NCBI GenBank assembly: GCA_030039695.1 | Contig: JASHVB010000132.1 | Location: 1 to 22,834 of the forward strand | Direction: 5' to 3' | From: Acetobacteraceae bacterium | GTDB taxonomy: Bacteria; Pseudomonadota; Alphaproteobacteria; Acetobacterales; Acetobacteraceae | Length of the DNA: 22,834 bases | In this document: in pieces, positions 16,253 through 22,834 of the stretch | Position numbering within the stretch: position 1 is the first letter of the stretch | Layout: every line of letters starts with the position of its first letter | Program-made: the position numbers and the translations under genes | The notes under the pieces: model-generated | Databases searched by the model: none | What the model was told of the DNA's origin: nothing | What the model saw: only the letters and a program-made list of their open reading frames with translations

Positions 16253-16519
16253 CTAAACCGTTAGCGTCAGAAACGGTGAGAACATCCTGTAGCAAAACCC
16301 TGCCGATGCCAGAATTGGGCCGGCGGGGATGAGGACATCCATCAGTTGAGAGGCGAACTTCCTCTCGAGAACAGAGACGGGTCGGGTGACGGTTTGAATC
16401 GGTGGCGCGACTGTTTGTTCGGGTTGTGCCAGCTGGGCAACTGTTTGCTTGAGTGGCGCCTGTGGCAGGATCTTTGATCGAACTTGAGACCTGCTCGAAC
16501 TCGGGTTGGCTGATGCCAC
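16253..16519 (-). CDS. Hypothetical small protein with QTV repeats (doubtful)
   Basis: A GTG-initiated frame of 88 residues has GGAAGG about 11 bases upstream. It reads as a Ser-rich start, three QTV units (LKQTVAQL, EQTVAPP, IQTVTRP), and a C-terminal hydrophobic stretch (VLIPAGPILASAGFCYRMFS). The QTV units reflect imperfect repetition in the DNA (CTGTTTG and similar at about 16390-16450). No family is recognised. It could be a small membrane-associated protein or a chance frame in decayed DNA. Confidence 0.2.
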   Translation of the reverse strand: MASANPSSSRSQVRSKILPQAPLKQTVAQLAQPEQTVAPPIQTVTRPVSVLERKFASQLMDVLIPAGPILASAGFCYRMFSPFLTLTV

Positions 16520-16782
16520 GATGTGGACACCTTCCGATCAGACGAAGCGCCTTTCTGCGACGTTAGCATTTCATAGCTCGGAATTCAGCGTTCCCTGGTG
16601 TTGCCAGAAGCCTTAGCCACAGCGGTCTGCATGTTCGTGATTGGCCGCCGATCCCGGTCGGTCAACGCGAAAATGTGCGACCACATGACGTTCACGAGTG
16701 TGTGACCAAATACAACCGGAGGTCGGTTGCCAGACCGCAAGTTGTCCGAAACGATTGGACAATTATTCGGGGGGATACGAAG

Positions 16783-17337
16783 ATGACCAAGCCCGCAAAC
16801 TACCGGGTCTTGATTGTTTCTCTGCTCTCGACCACGGTCCTGACGGGGTGTGTCTGGCAAAGCGACTACGACGCCCTCCAGGCACAATATCAGCAGCTCC
16901 AAGCGCAAAATCAGCAGCTCCAGGCGCAGCTCACCGCCTCCCAGCAGCAGAACAGTCGGCTCGTCGGGGCGATCAAATATGTCGCCAACAGTGACTTGCT
17001 GTTCGAGTCGGGGAGCTGGAAGATGCGTCCGCAGGGACAGCGGATCATCGCAGGCTTCGCACACAAACTGGCGCCGACCCAGCAGCACCATCTCCTGGTG
17101 AGCGGCTACACTGACAATGCTCCCATTGGCCCCGCGCTGCGGCGACAGGGCGTGACCTCCAACAAAGAGCTATCGCAGAAGCGTGCCGACGCTGTCATGC
17201 AGTTTCTGATCTCGCAGGGCGTAGACCCTACTCTCATCTCGGCGCAGGGATTTGGTGAAGCGGACCCAGTCGCGTCGAACGACACGCCGGCGGGCCGTGC
17301 GCAGAATAGACGTGTCGAACTGTCCTTAGCGCCTTAG
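16783..17337 (+). CDS. OmpA-family outer-membrane lipoprotein with Gln-rich coiled coil
   Basis: ATG 16783 follows a GGGGGGA about 9 bases upstream and gives 184 residues. Residues 1-22 are a lipoprotein signal ending in the lipobox LTGC (Cys23), and Trp-Gln at +2/+3 favours outer-membrane sorting. Residues about 27-60 form a Gln-rich coiled coil of repeated QQLQAQ units. The C-terminal OmpA/MotB-like domain (about 68-184) shows SDLLFESGSWKM, LLVSGYTDNAPIG, LSQKRADAVMQFLISQGVD, LISAQGFGEADPVASN and AQNRRVELSL, including the Asp/Arg positions that bind diaminopimelate in peptidoglycan. The role is likely tethering the outer membrane to the cell wall. An in-frame upstream extension to 16675 lacks lipoprotein logic and is rejected. 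Confidence 0.9.
   Translation: MTKPANYRVLIVSLLSTTVLTGCVWQSDYDALQAQYQQLQAQNQQLQAQLTASQQQNSRLVGAIKYVANSDLLFESGSWKMRPQGQRIIAGFAHKLAPTQQHHLLVSGYTDNAPIGPALRRQGVTSNKELSQKRADAVMQFLISQGVDPTLISAQGFGEADPVASNDTPAGRAQNRRVELSLAP
16876..16932 (+). repeat. 21-bp tandem repeat encoding QLQAQ coiled-coil units
   Basis: Two full 21-bp units (16876-16896 and 16897-16917, pattern CTCCARGCRCAAWATCAGCAG) and a 15-bp partial third unit (16918-16932) lie inside the OmpA-type lipoprotein gene. Because 21 is a multiple of three, copy-number change would lengthen or shorten the coiled coil by seven residues, exactly one heptad, without breaking the frame. Confidence 0.8.
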
Positions 17338-17986
17338 CCGATCGGTCGCTGAGCCTCCGGCAACGGTAAAGGAGACGGGGCCTCCTGGGGAGACGGCGAA
17401 CACAATCGCCGGTACCCGCAACGCTGCGGCTGAGCAAAGCTTGAGCAGATCGTGGCTGACGAAGGCGCGGTCAGGATCGTCGTCGAACGGCTGCCGAACC
17501 GCGCACTCGATCCTGCCGGATCCCTTGTTCATTACGTGGTTGCCTGATTGACCCAGGCAACCCAGGAAACACATCTGCCGGGTCAACATGATGTATGGCA
17601 TCAAGTCCGGCCAAAAATTTCGGATAAACGGCAGCGTCTCAGAATCTACCGCAATCCGAACATTATGATTTTTCGTGATTGGCCTGTCTCATCATATTCG
17701 GCAACGCGACATTGCGGATCGCGTATTCGGTGACGCGAAGCGGGTCGATCCTGAGGCGCTGATTGACGTGTTGCAGGACCACGAGGACGATGCAGCGTGG
17801 TTAGTGCCCGTTGGCGGAGCTGGCCCATGTCGAACTTGCGGATGGGCGACGGATCGGTGTGTCCAACGGTGGGCGGCATCAGGCCATCGCTGACCATTCA
17901 GCCGACCGCGTGGCGGACCGGATCCGGGCGTTGGGGCAGGCGCAGCCCACTACACCCCGTCCGCCTTCGGCGCGGGAGGTGTGTGA
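17338..17986. other. Region without a supported gene
   Basis: About 650 bases between the lipoprotein and the deacetylase include an AT-richer patch near 17600-17690. Two adjacent plus-strand frames (17675-17893 and 17811-18069) have moderately protein-like stretches such as RDIADRVFGDAKRVDPEALI and VELADGRRIGVSNGGRHQAI. They lie in different frames with stops between, and match no family I know. They may be remnants of one decayed gene. No clear terminator follows the lipoprotein gene. Confidence 0.35.
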
Positions 17987-18889
17987 CTACATGGCGTTAT
18001 CCTTGCACCATTGCGCGATCTGCGCATGCGTGGCGAACCAGCAGCTTCCGCGCGCCTTCATATGCTTGATCAGCCGCTCCAGCACCGGCATGCGCGAGCG
18101 ATGGCCGGTGATGTGCGGGTGCATCGTCAACAGGAACAGTCCGCTCTCCTCCCACGCGCCGTCGAATTCAGCGGTAAATATCTCCTCCACTGCCGACGGC
18201 GGTGTATACGGCCGCAGCGCGGAAAATCGCACGAAATTATAGTACACCGCATCGTCACGGATCCATTCCGGCGGCAGCTCGACAATGCCCGTCGGCTCGC
18301 CAGCATCCATCAGCTCATACGGATCATCGTCTGCCATCAGCGAACTGTCGTACAACAGCTTCAGCTCACGGATAATGTCCATCGTGTTGACAGAGAAATC
18401 CCAGCTCGCGGTCCGCATGCCCACCGGATCGCGGCCGGCAATGCGCGACAGTGTCTCGGCGGCGCGGAATGTCAGGTCGCGTTCCGCCTCGCGTGGCAGC
18501 GTCGTGTTCGCTTCGTGAATCCACGAATGGATCCCGATCTCGTGCCCGTCATCGGCGATGCCGCGCACTTCTTCGGGGTGCAGCAGCGCCGACACCGCCG
18601 GATAGAAGAATGACGCGGGGATCGCCTCGCGCTGCAGCAGAGCGCGGATGCGGGGCGTCGCCTGGCGCTGGCCGTACTGGCCCTGGCTGATGCGCATCGG
18701 GCTCTCGTCGCTGTCGCGCAATGGGATTGTTTCGTGATCGGCGTCGAAGCTGATCGCCACTGCGCAGCGCGCGCCGTCCGGCCAGGCGCGCGGCTTCAGG
18801 CTGCGTCCTGCGCGGGCGCGGCCGACGATCTTACGCCAGGTTCCCTCTGGCCATTGCCAGGGTTCGCCGTCGGGGTGTTTGGTGGTCAT
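17987..18889 (-). CDS. Polysaccharide deacetylase (NodB/PuuE-type carbohydrate esterase 4 family)
   Basis: ATG 18889 is preceded by GGAGGC and gives 300 residues without a signal peptide. CE4 motifs are visible: FDADHE (D49/D51) for motif 1, HSWIHE (H121 and H125) for motif 2, RTASWDFS (R159) for motif 3, and LLTMHPHITGHRSR (H257/H259) near the C-terminus. The layout matches the PuuE-type allantoinase and Helicobacter HP0310-like branch rather than secreted chitin deacetylases. A cytoplasmic protein of this branch may hydrolyse an amide or ureide rather than a cell-wall polymer. It is the most distal of three minus-strand frames, after the acyl-CoA synthetase and a small unknown frame. The substrate is unknown. 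Confidence 0.9.
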   Translation of the reverse strand: MTTKHPDGEPWQWPEGTWRKIVGRARAGRSLKPRAWPDGARCAVAISFDADHETIPLRDSDESPMRISQGQYGQRQATPRIRALLQREAIPASFFYPAVSALLHPEEVRGIADDGHEIGIHSWIHEANTTLPREAERDLTFRAAETLSRIAGRDPVGMRTASWDFSVNTMDIIRELKLLYDSSLMADDDPYELMDAGEPTGIVELPPEWIRDDAVYYNFVRFSALRPYTPPSAVEEIFTAEFDGAWEESGLFLLTMHPHITGHRSRMPVLERLIKHMKARGSCWFATHAQIAQWCKDNAM

Positions 18890-18958
18890 GACTGCCTCCG
18901 CCTGATCCGCTCTCCGCATGCTGCGCGCCTTTGATGCGGTTGGGAATGCGCGAGCAAC

Positions 18959-19333
18959 CTAACCGGCGAGAGACAGACGCTGCTTGATCTGCTCGACGCA
19001 TGCGGTCACGCGATCCAACGGCATCAGCCGTCCGGCGCTGAGATGGGCATCGCCGGCCATGTTGGCGCGGATGCTCAACACGGATCGCACCAGCGAGGCC
19101 ACCGGTTGCCGGGCCTCTGGTAACTTCGCCGGCGGCTTGGGCGTCCCGGACAGCACAGCTTGCGTGATAGCCTGCGGCCATTCGAGACCAGGTCCGGCCA
19201 CGGTGCTGGCCAACCCGGCGGCACGGTGCGGGATCGTCGCACATAAGCCCGGGGTAGATCGCGTACCGGTGTAGCCGTCCAGCGTGTTGCTCGGCGCGTT
19301 CTGCGCCGGACCGACGGCGTGCTCGGTCCGCAT
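18959..19333 (-). CDS. Unrecognised protein, 124 residues, between acyl-CoA synthetase and deacetylase
   Basis: An ATG-initiated frame on the same strand as its neighbours starts 36 bases after the acyl-CoA synthetase stop and ends 69 bases before the deacetylase start. Third codon positions are mostly G or C, as in the intact genes, which argues for real or recently real coding sequence. The ribosome binding site is weak. It has no signal peptide or membrane helix. Segments include ATIPHRAAGLASTVAGPGLE, PQAITQAVLSGTPKPPAKL and DRVTACVEQIKQRLSLAG. I do not recognise a family. It could be the C-terminal remnant of a larger enzyme or a small cluster-specific protein. Confidence 0.4.
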   Translation of the reverse strand: MRTEHAVGPAQNAPSNTLDGYTGTRSTPGLCATIPHRAAGLASTVAGPGLEWPQAITQAVLSGTPKPPAKLPEARQPVASLVRSVLSIRANMAGDAHLSAGRLMPLDRVTACVEQIKQRLSLAG

Positions 19334-19369
19334 CGCCCGGCGATGAACTCGATATGGAGCCGCCAGGGA

Positions 19370-21067
19370 TCAGACCACCGCCTTTTCTCGTTCGGACTCC
19401 AGTGCCTTCACCATCATCTCGCGCATGATGAACTTCTGCGCCTTACCGGTGACCGTCATCGGATAGCTCTCGACGAACCGCACGTAGCGCGGAATCTTGA
19501 AATGGGTGATTTGGCCACGGCAGAAAGTCTTGATCTCGTCCTCGGTCGCTGTCGCGTCCGGCTTCAGTTTGATCCAGGCGCAGAGCTCCTCGCCATAAAC
19601 GCCGTCTGGCACGCCGAAGACTTGGACGTCGGCGACCGCAGGATGTCCGTGCAGGAACTCTTCCACTTCGCGTGGATAGATGTTCTCACCGCCGCGGATC
19701 ACCATGTCCTTGCTGCGGCCGGTGATTGCGACGTAACCGTTCTCGTCCATCGTTCCGAGATCGCCAGTGTGCATCCAGCGCGCTCTGTCGATCGCTTCCG
19801 CCGTTTCCTTGGCGCCGTTCCAGTAGCCCTGCATGACGAGATATCCACGCGTGCAGATCTCGCCCTGCACGCCACGCGGCACGGTGCGGCCTTGCAGGTC
19901 AACAATTTTCACCTCGGCATGCGGCTGCACGCGGCCAACTGTCGAAACGCGCTGCTCCAGCGTGTCCGTGGGCACGGTCTGCACGCTAACCGGCGAGGTT
20001 TCCGTCATGCCATAGACAATGCAGATGTCGCGCATACCCAGATCATCGATCAGTCGCCGCATAATCTCGACGGGGCAGGGGGCGCCACCGATCAGGCCCT
20101 TGCGCAGTCGGCTGACGTCGAAGCGGGGGAATTCGGGGTGGTTCAGCATGCCGATGAACACGGTCGGCACGCCGCCCAGAACGTTGCAGCGCTCGTCCTG
20201 CAGCGCGTGCAGCAGCGCCATCGTGTCGAACCCCTCGCAGGGGTAGACGATGGTCGCGCCGCGCACCACGCCGAGCAAACTGCCACAGACCATGCCGCCG
20301 CAGTGATAGAGGGGAAGCGGCATACAGTAACGGTCGCCTTCGAGTACGCGCATGCATTCGCCGGTGAAGAACGCGTTGTTCAAGATATTGTGGTGGGTCA
20401 GCGTTGCCGCCTTGGGCGAACCGGTGGTGCCGGAGGTGTACTGGATGTTGATCGGATCGTCCGGCTGGAGGATCTCGGCCAGCTCCTCCATCCGCGCAAA
20501 TTCCGCCGCGCCACCCAGGCGCTGCACGTCGCTGAAGCGCAGAAAGCCAGGCTCGTTGGTGTCGGCGATGTGGATCAGCAGGCGCAGATGCGGCAGGCGC
20601 TCGGACTGCAACCGACCCGGCGCACTGCTGTCGATCTCCGGTGCCAATGCGCGCAACATGCCGAGATAATCGCTGGTCTTGAATCGGTCGGCGGCGATGA
20701 GTGCGCGGCATTCCACCTTGTTCAGCGCATATTCCAGCTCGGCAAGGCGATACGCCGGGTTGATGTTTACCATGATCAGCCCCGCCTTGGCGGTGGCATA
20801 TTGCGTCAACACCCATGCGGCGTTGTTGGGCGACCAGATGCCGATGCGGTCACCCGGCTGCAATCCCAGAGCGATCAGGCCGGCGGCAAGCTGGTCCACC
20901 GCGCGCTTCATTTCGGCGAAGGTGAAGCGGGCGCCCTGATCGTAGACAACAAAGGCGTCGCGGTCGGGCCAGCGCGCGGCGGCGTTATCGAAACAGACGC
21001 CGATCGTTTCATGCCGCAGCGGCGTTGCGGAACCGCCATGAGCGTAGCTGAGCGGCTGGGTCGCCAT
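19370..21067 (-). CDS. AMP-dependent acyl-CoA synthetase (fatty-acyl-CoA ligase type)
   Basis: ATG 21067 follows GGGGAGG and gives 565 residues, normal for this family. The adenylate-forming motifs are complete: P-loop YTSGTTGSPK (210-219), A5 motif YGMTETSP (352-359), A7 TGDLGTMDENGY (434-445, D436), A8 GRSKDMVIRGGENIYPREVE (450-469), and A10 catalytic lysine K542 in MTVTGKAQKF. The enzyme activates a carboxylic acid with ATP to acyl-AMP and then forms the CoA thioester. Overall features (VNINPAYRLAELEYALNK, PLYHCGGMV) fit the FadD-like medium/long-chain and branched-chain group. Chain-length preference cannot be read. It is the first gene of the minus-strand group with the unknown frame and the deacetylase. 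Confidence 0.94.
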   Translation of the reverse strand: MATQPLSYAHGGSATPLRHETIGVCFDNAAARWPDRDAFVVYDQGARFTFAEMKRAVDQLAAGLIALGLQPGDRIGIWSPNNAAWVLTQYATAKAGLIMVNINPAYRLAELEYALNKVECRALIAADRFKTSDYLGMLRALAPEIDSSAPGRLQSERLPHLRLLIHIADTNEPGFLRFSDVQRLGGAAEFARMEELAEILQPDDPINIQYTSGTTGSPKAATLTHHNILNNAFFTGECMRVLEGDRYCMPLPLYHCGGMVCGSLLGVVRGATIVYPCEGFDTMALLHALQDERCNVLGGVPTVFIGMLNHPEFPRFDVSRLRKGLIGGAPCPVEIMRRLIDDLGMRDICIVYGMTETSPVSVQTVPTDTLEQRVSTVGRVQPHAEVKIVDLQGRTVPRGVQGEICTRGYLVMQGYWNGAKETAEAIDRARWMHTGDLGTMDENGYVAITGRSKDMVIRGGENIYPREVEEFLHGHPAVADVQVFGVPDGVYGEELCAWIKLKPDATATEDEIKTFCRGQITHFKIPRYVRFVESYPMTVTGKAQKFIMREMMVKALESEREKAVV

Positions 21068-21668
21068 GGGCTGCCTCCCCTGTGTTCTTTGTGCTTGTCT
21101 GGTGCCGATTTTGTCACACTGAGCGGGCGGCTTGAAGTCAGGTGGGTCGCCTGCGATCCAGTATGCCCTTAGCGTGGTGCCACGAACGGCTCCAGGCGTG
21201 CGATGTCCCTCGAGCGCGCGCCGGAACTCGGGCCGACAGGGCTCTCATCATGGCTGCGGCCCGGCGCGACAGCGAACGGTGCGGCAACAGTCCTTCCCGT
21301 CCGGCCACGATCTGCCACCGGCACGGGTCACCCCACTGATCCGCACGAAACGATAATGCAACCAGCGGCTGGGCATAGTGCGGCTGGTTCTTGAACCCGA
21401 ATTCGATACACACCTGCGCTGCCCCGGCCCACACTGGGGCAGCTTTTTCCTCTGCGTTGATCGGGTGAGGTGCCTGGCGGCGACGCCCTTCACCGAACAA
21501 TCGCGCGGAAGCCCTGCCTTCGGAGCATTTTAACCTGCCCTTCGACCGCCGTCCTTTTCGACATACGTCCAATAGCGCTTCCGCTTGTCGCTTTCTTTCG
21601 TGGCTTCGCACCACTTCTTATGTAGCCCCACGCGACGCTCCCTTGCCCACCTTGTTCGTCAGCCCCTC
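21068..21668. other. Region without a supported gene
   Basis: About 600 bases separate the acyl-CoA synthetase from the ATPase gene. A minus-strand frame (21138-21614) includes a moderately protein-like segment (FGFKNQPHYAQPLVALSFRA) but then becomes Arg/Ser-rich, lacks a ribosome binding site and matches no family with confidence. It may be another eroded gene. The promoter of the acyl-CoA synthetase probably lies within the last 100 bases, but no convincing -35/-10 pair stands out. Confidence 0.35.
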
Positions 21669-22834
21669 TCAATCCCAGAGGCTCGACACCGGCACCGCCG
21701 CCAGCCTGTCGCCGAACGGCACGACGTCCGCGCGGTCGTAGAGGACGACACCGAAGGCAAAGCGGTCTCCGCCAGCCTCGGCCAAGGCCCGCAGACCGCC
21801 GAAATCACCGGCTTTGACCGTGGCGCCGGCCTTGACCTCGATGCCGACGATTGTTCCGTCGTCACGCTCCAGGACGATGTCCACCTCGCGCCCATCCCGA
21901 TCCCGGAAATGGTGGAGCGTCAGCCGCAGGCCAGAGGCCGTCATCAGCTTCAGAACTTCGGCGAACACGAAGCTTTCGAGCAGCGCGCCGAACGTGCCGC
22001 GGTGTGTCTTGACCGCGTCGAAGGAGAGGCCGCGCACGGTCGTCAGCAGACCGGAATCTAGGAAGTGCGGTGTCGGCGTCTTGACGATGCGCTTGAGCGT
22101 ATTGGTGAACCAGGGCTGCACCGTCGCGACCAGGAAGACCTGCTCAAGCAGCCCGACATAACGCTGCCCCGTCTTGTGGCTGACGTTGATGCCGGCGCCG
22201 AACTGCGAATAGTTGACCAACTGGCCCGAGTGCTCGCCAACAGCCTTACGAATTTCGGCGGTTCCGTCAGCTTTTCGACGTCAGCGATATCCCGCAGATC
22301 GCGCGTCAGCACCGACGTGAGATGGGACCTCGACCACTCCCGCCGCCGCCGTTCGCTGTCGCGACTGATCGCTTCGGGGAAACTGCCGAGGAGGACAAGC
22401 TGGGCAAGATCATCGCCAAGGACTGCCTCCCGCTGGCTCCGGAGCTTTCCTGCGAAGAGACGCTCCAGGAAATTCGGCGTCCGGCCTTCGACCTCGGCTC
22501 TTGCGAGCGGTAGCATCTGGATGGTCTCCATCTGGCCGGCCAGGCTGTCGGCGACCCACGGCACAGTCCGGACATTCGCCGAGTAGGCGAGCAGAAAGCG
22601 ACCTGGCCGATCGTGCTCATCGACCGTCTTCTTGATGGCCAGCAGCACGTCAGGCGCGCGCTGAATTTCGTCGATGATGGCCCGATCGAGGCCGCGGATG
22701 AAACCGGCGGGATCGGACTGAGCCGCCTCAAGGATCGTCTGATCATCTAGTGGGATATAGGTCGGCCCGGCTTCTCCCATGTTTCGGACGAGCGTTGTCT
22801 TGCCGGCGCGGCGCGGGCCAACGATCAGGACCAC
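21669..22834 (-). pseudogene. AAA_14/DUF4143 ATPase, truncated by window edge and frameshifted
   Basis: The gene enters from the right edge. The first frame (22834 to about 22237) carries Walker A VGPRRAGKTTL, Walker B RAIIDEIQRAP, and an RFLLAYSANV segment where the family usually has TGSANV. It then reads LLGSFPEAISRDSERRRREW, and LRDIADVEKL before PPKFVRLLA. At about 22236 one base appears to be missing. The adjacent frame then continues seamlessly with EHSGQLVNYSQFGAGINVSH, followed by VGLLEQVFLVATVQPWFTN, and ends with the DUF4143 nuclease-like segment (HHFRDRDGREVDIVLERDDG, GIEVKAGATVKAGDFGGLRA) at TGA 21671-21669. Such proteins are common, poorly characterised accessory ATPases, sometimes discussed with toxin or defence modules. 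The frameshift may be a true mutation or a sequence error. The N-terminal residues before Walker A lie outside the window. Confidence 0.85.

Noticed and set aside
19319..21172. Plus-strand frame of 617 codons opposite the acyl-CoA synthetase
   Set aside because: Despite its length it mirrors a gene with complete adenylation motifs; the His/Gln/Val-rich translation is typical of antisense frames in GC-rich DNA.
21138..21614. Minus-strand frame before the ATPase gene as an alpha/beta-hydrolase fragment
   Set aside because: Only a short segment (QPHYAQPLVALSFRA) looks suggestive; there is no nucleophile motif, ribosome binding site or sensible continuation.
1..22834. CRISPR arrays, insertion sequences, integrase genes, tRNA or rRNA genes
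   Set aside because: I looked for regularly spaced repeats, transposase motifs, terminal inverted repeats and conserved RNA sequences and saw none; the only tandem repeats are the heptad repeats in the lipoprotein gene.

Overview
The window reads as a piece of a high-GC alphaproteobacterial chromosome. The evidence is strong G/C preference at third codon positions, Tat-type signal peptides on all the transporter binding proteins, and many transport genes. An Acetobacteraceae/Rhodospirillales or Bradyrhizobium-like soil organism would fit, but no rRNA or marker gene allows a firm assignment. Most of the window is import and catabolism of small organic compounds, mixed with a striking number of decayed genes. 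No tRNA, rRNA, CRISPR array, insertion sequence or prophage is visible.

Region 1 (1-8069, plus strand). A relic of a SsuD-type flavin monooxygenase, with its middle deleted, comes first. A solitary Tat-exported family-5 (peptide/opine-type) binding protein follows. Next is a sulfonate-type group: a TauD/TfdA 2-oxoglutarate dioxygenase, then a tightly coupled binding protein, permease and ATPase (4-base overlaps at both junctions), and a TPR protein resembling the TTC38 family. Together these could import an organosulfur or similar small acid and release its sulfur, but the substrate cannot be read from the sequence.

Region 2 (8124-12707, minus strand). This is a complete branched-chain-amino-acid-type (HAAT) ABC transporter in the order binding protein, fused LivH-LivM permease, LivG, LivF. 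It is compact, and LivF starts at a TTG that overlaps the end of livG.

Region 3 (12708-17337). Upstream of the Liv operon is about 850 bases with no recognisable gene. A second relic follows, a nitrate/sulfonate/taurine-type binding protein with an internal deletion and a frameshift. Back to back with it is the 3' stub of what looks like a hybrid histidine kinase, cut by an amber codon. Its apparent original stop overlaps a possible start of the next gene, an intact RpfG-like receiver/HD-GYP c-di-GMP phosphodiesterase. After about 1 kb of weakly coding sequence comes an OmpA-type lipoprotein with a Gln-rich coiled coil built from 21-bp repeats.

Region 4 (17338-22834). All supported genes are on the minus strand: a PuuE/NodB-type deacetylase without a signal peptide, an unrecognised 124-residue reading frame, a fatty-acid-type acyl-CoA synthetase, and an AAA/DUF4143 ATPase that runs off the window and carries a single-base frameshift.

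The clearest unusual theme is gene decay. Two sulfonate-related relics with large internal deletions, a truncated kinase and a frameshifted ATPase lie among intact transport operons. I see no convincing new molecular system. The best candidates for unexplained biology are the TTC38-like protein tied to the sulfonate-type transporter, and the unknown frame between the acyl-CoA synthetase and the deacetylase.
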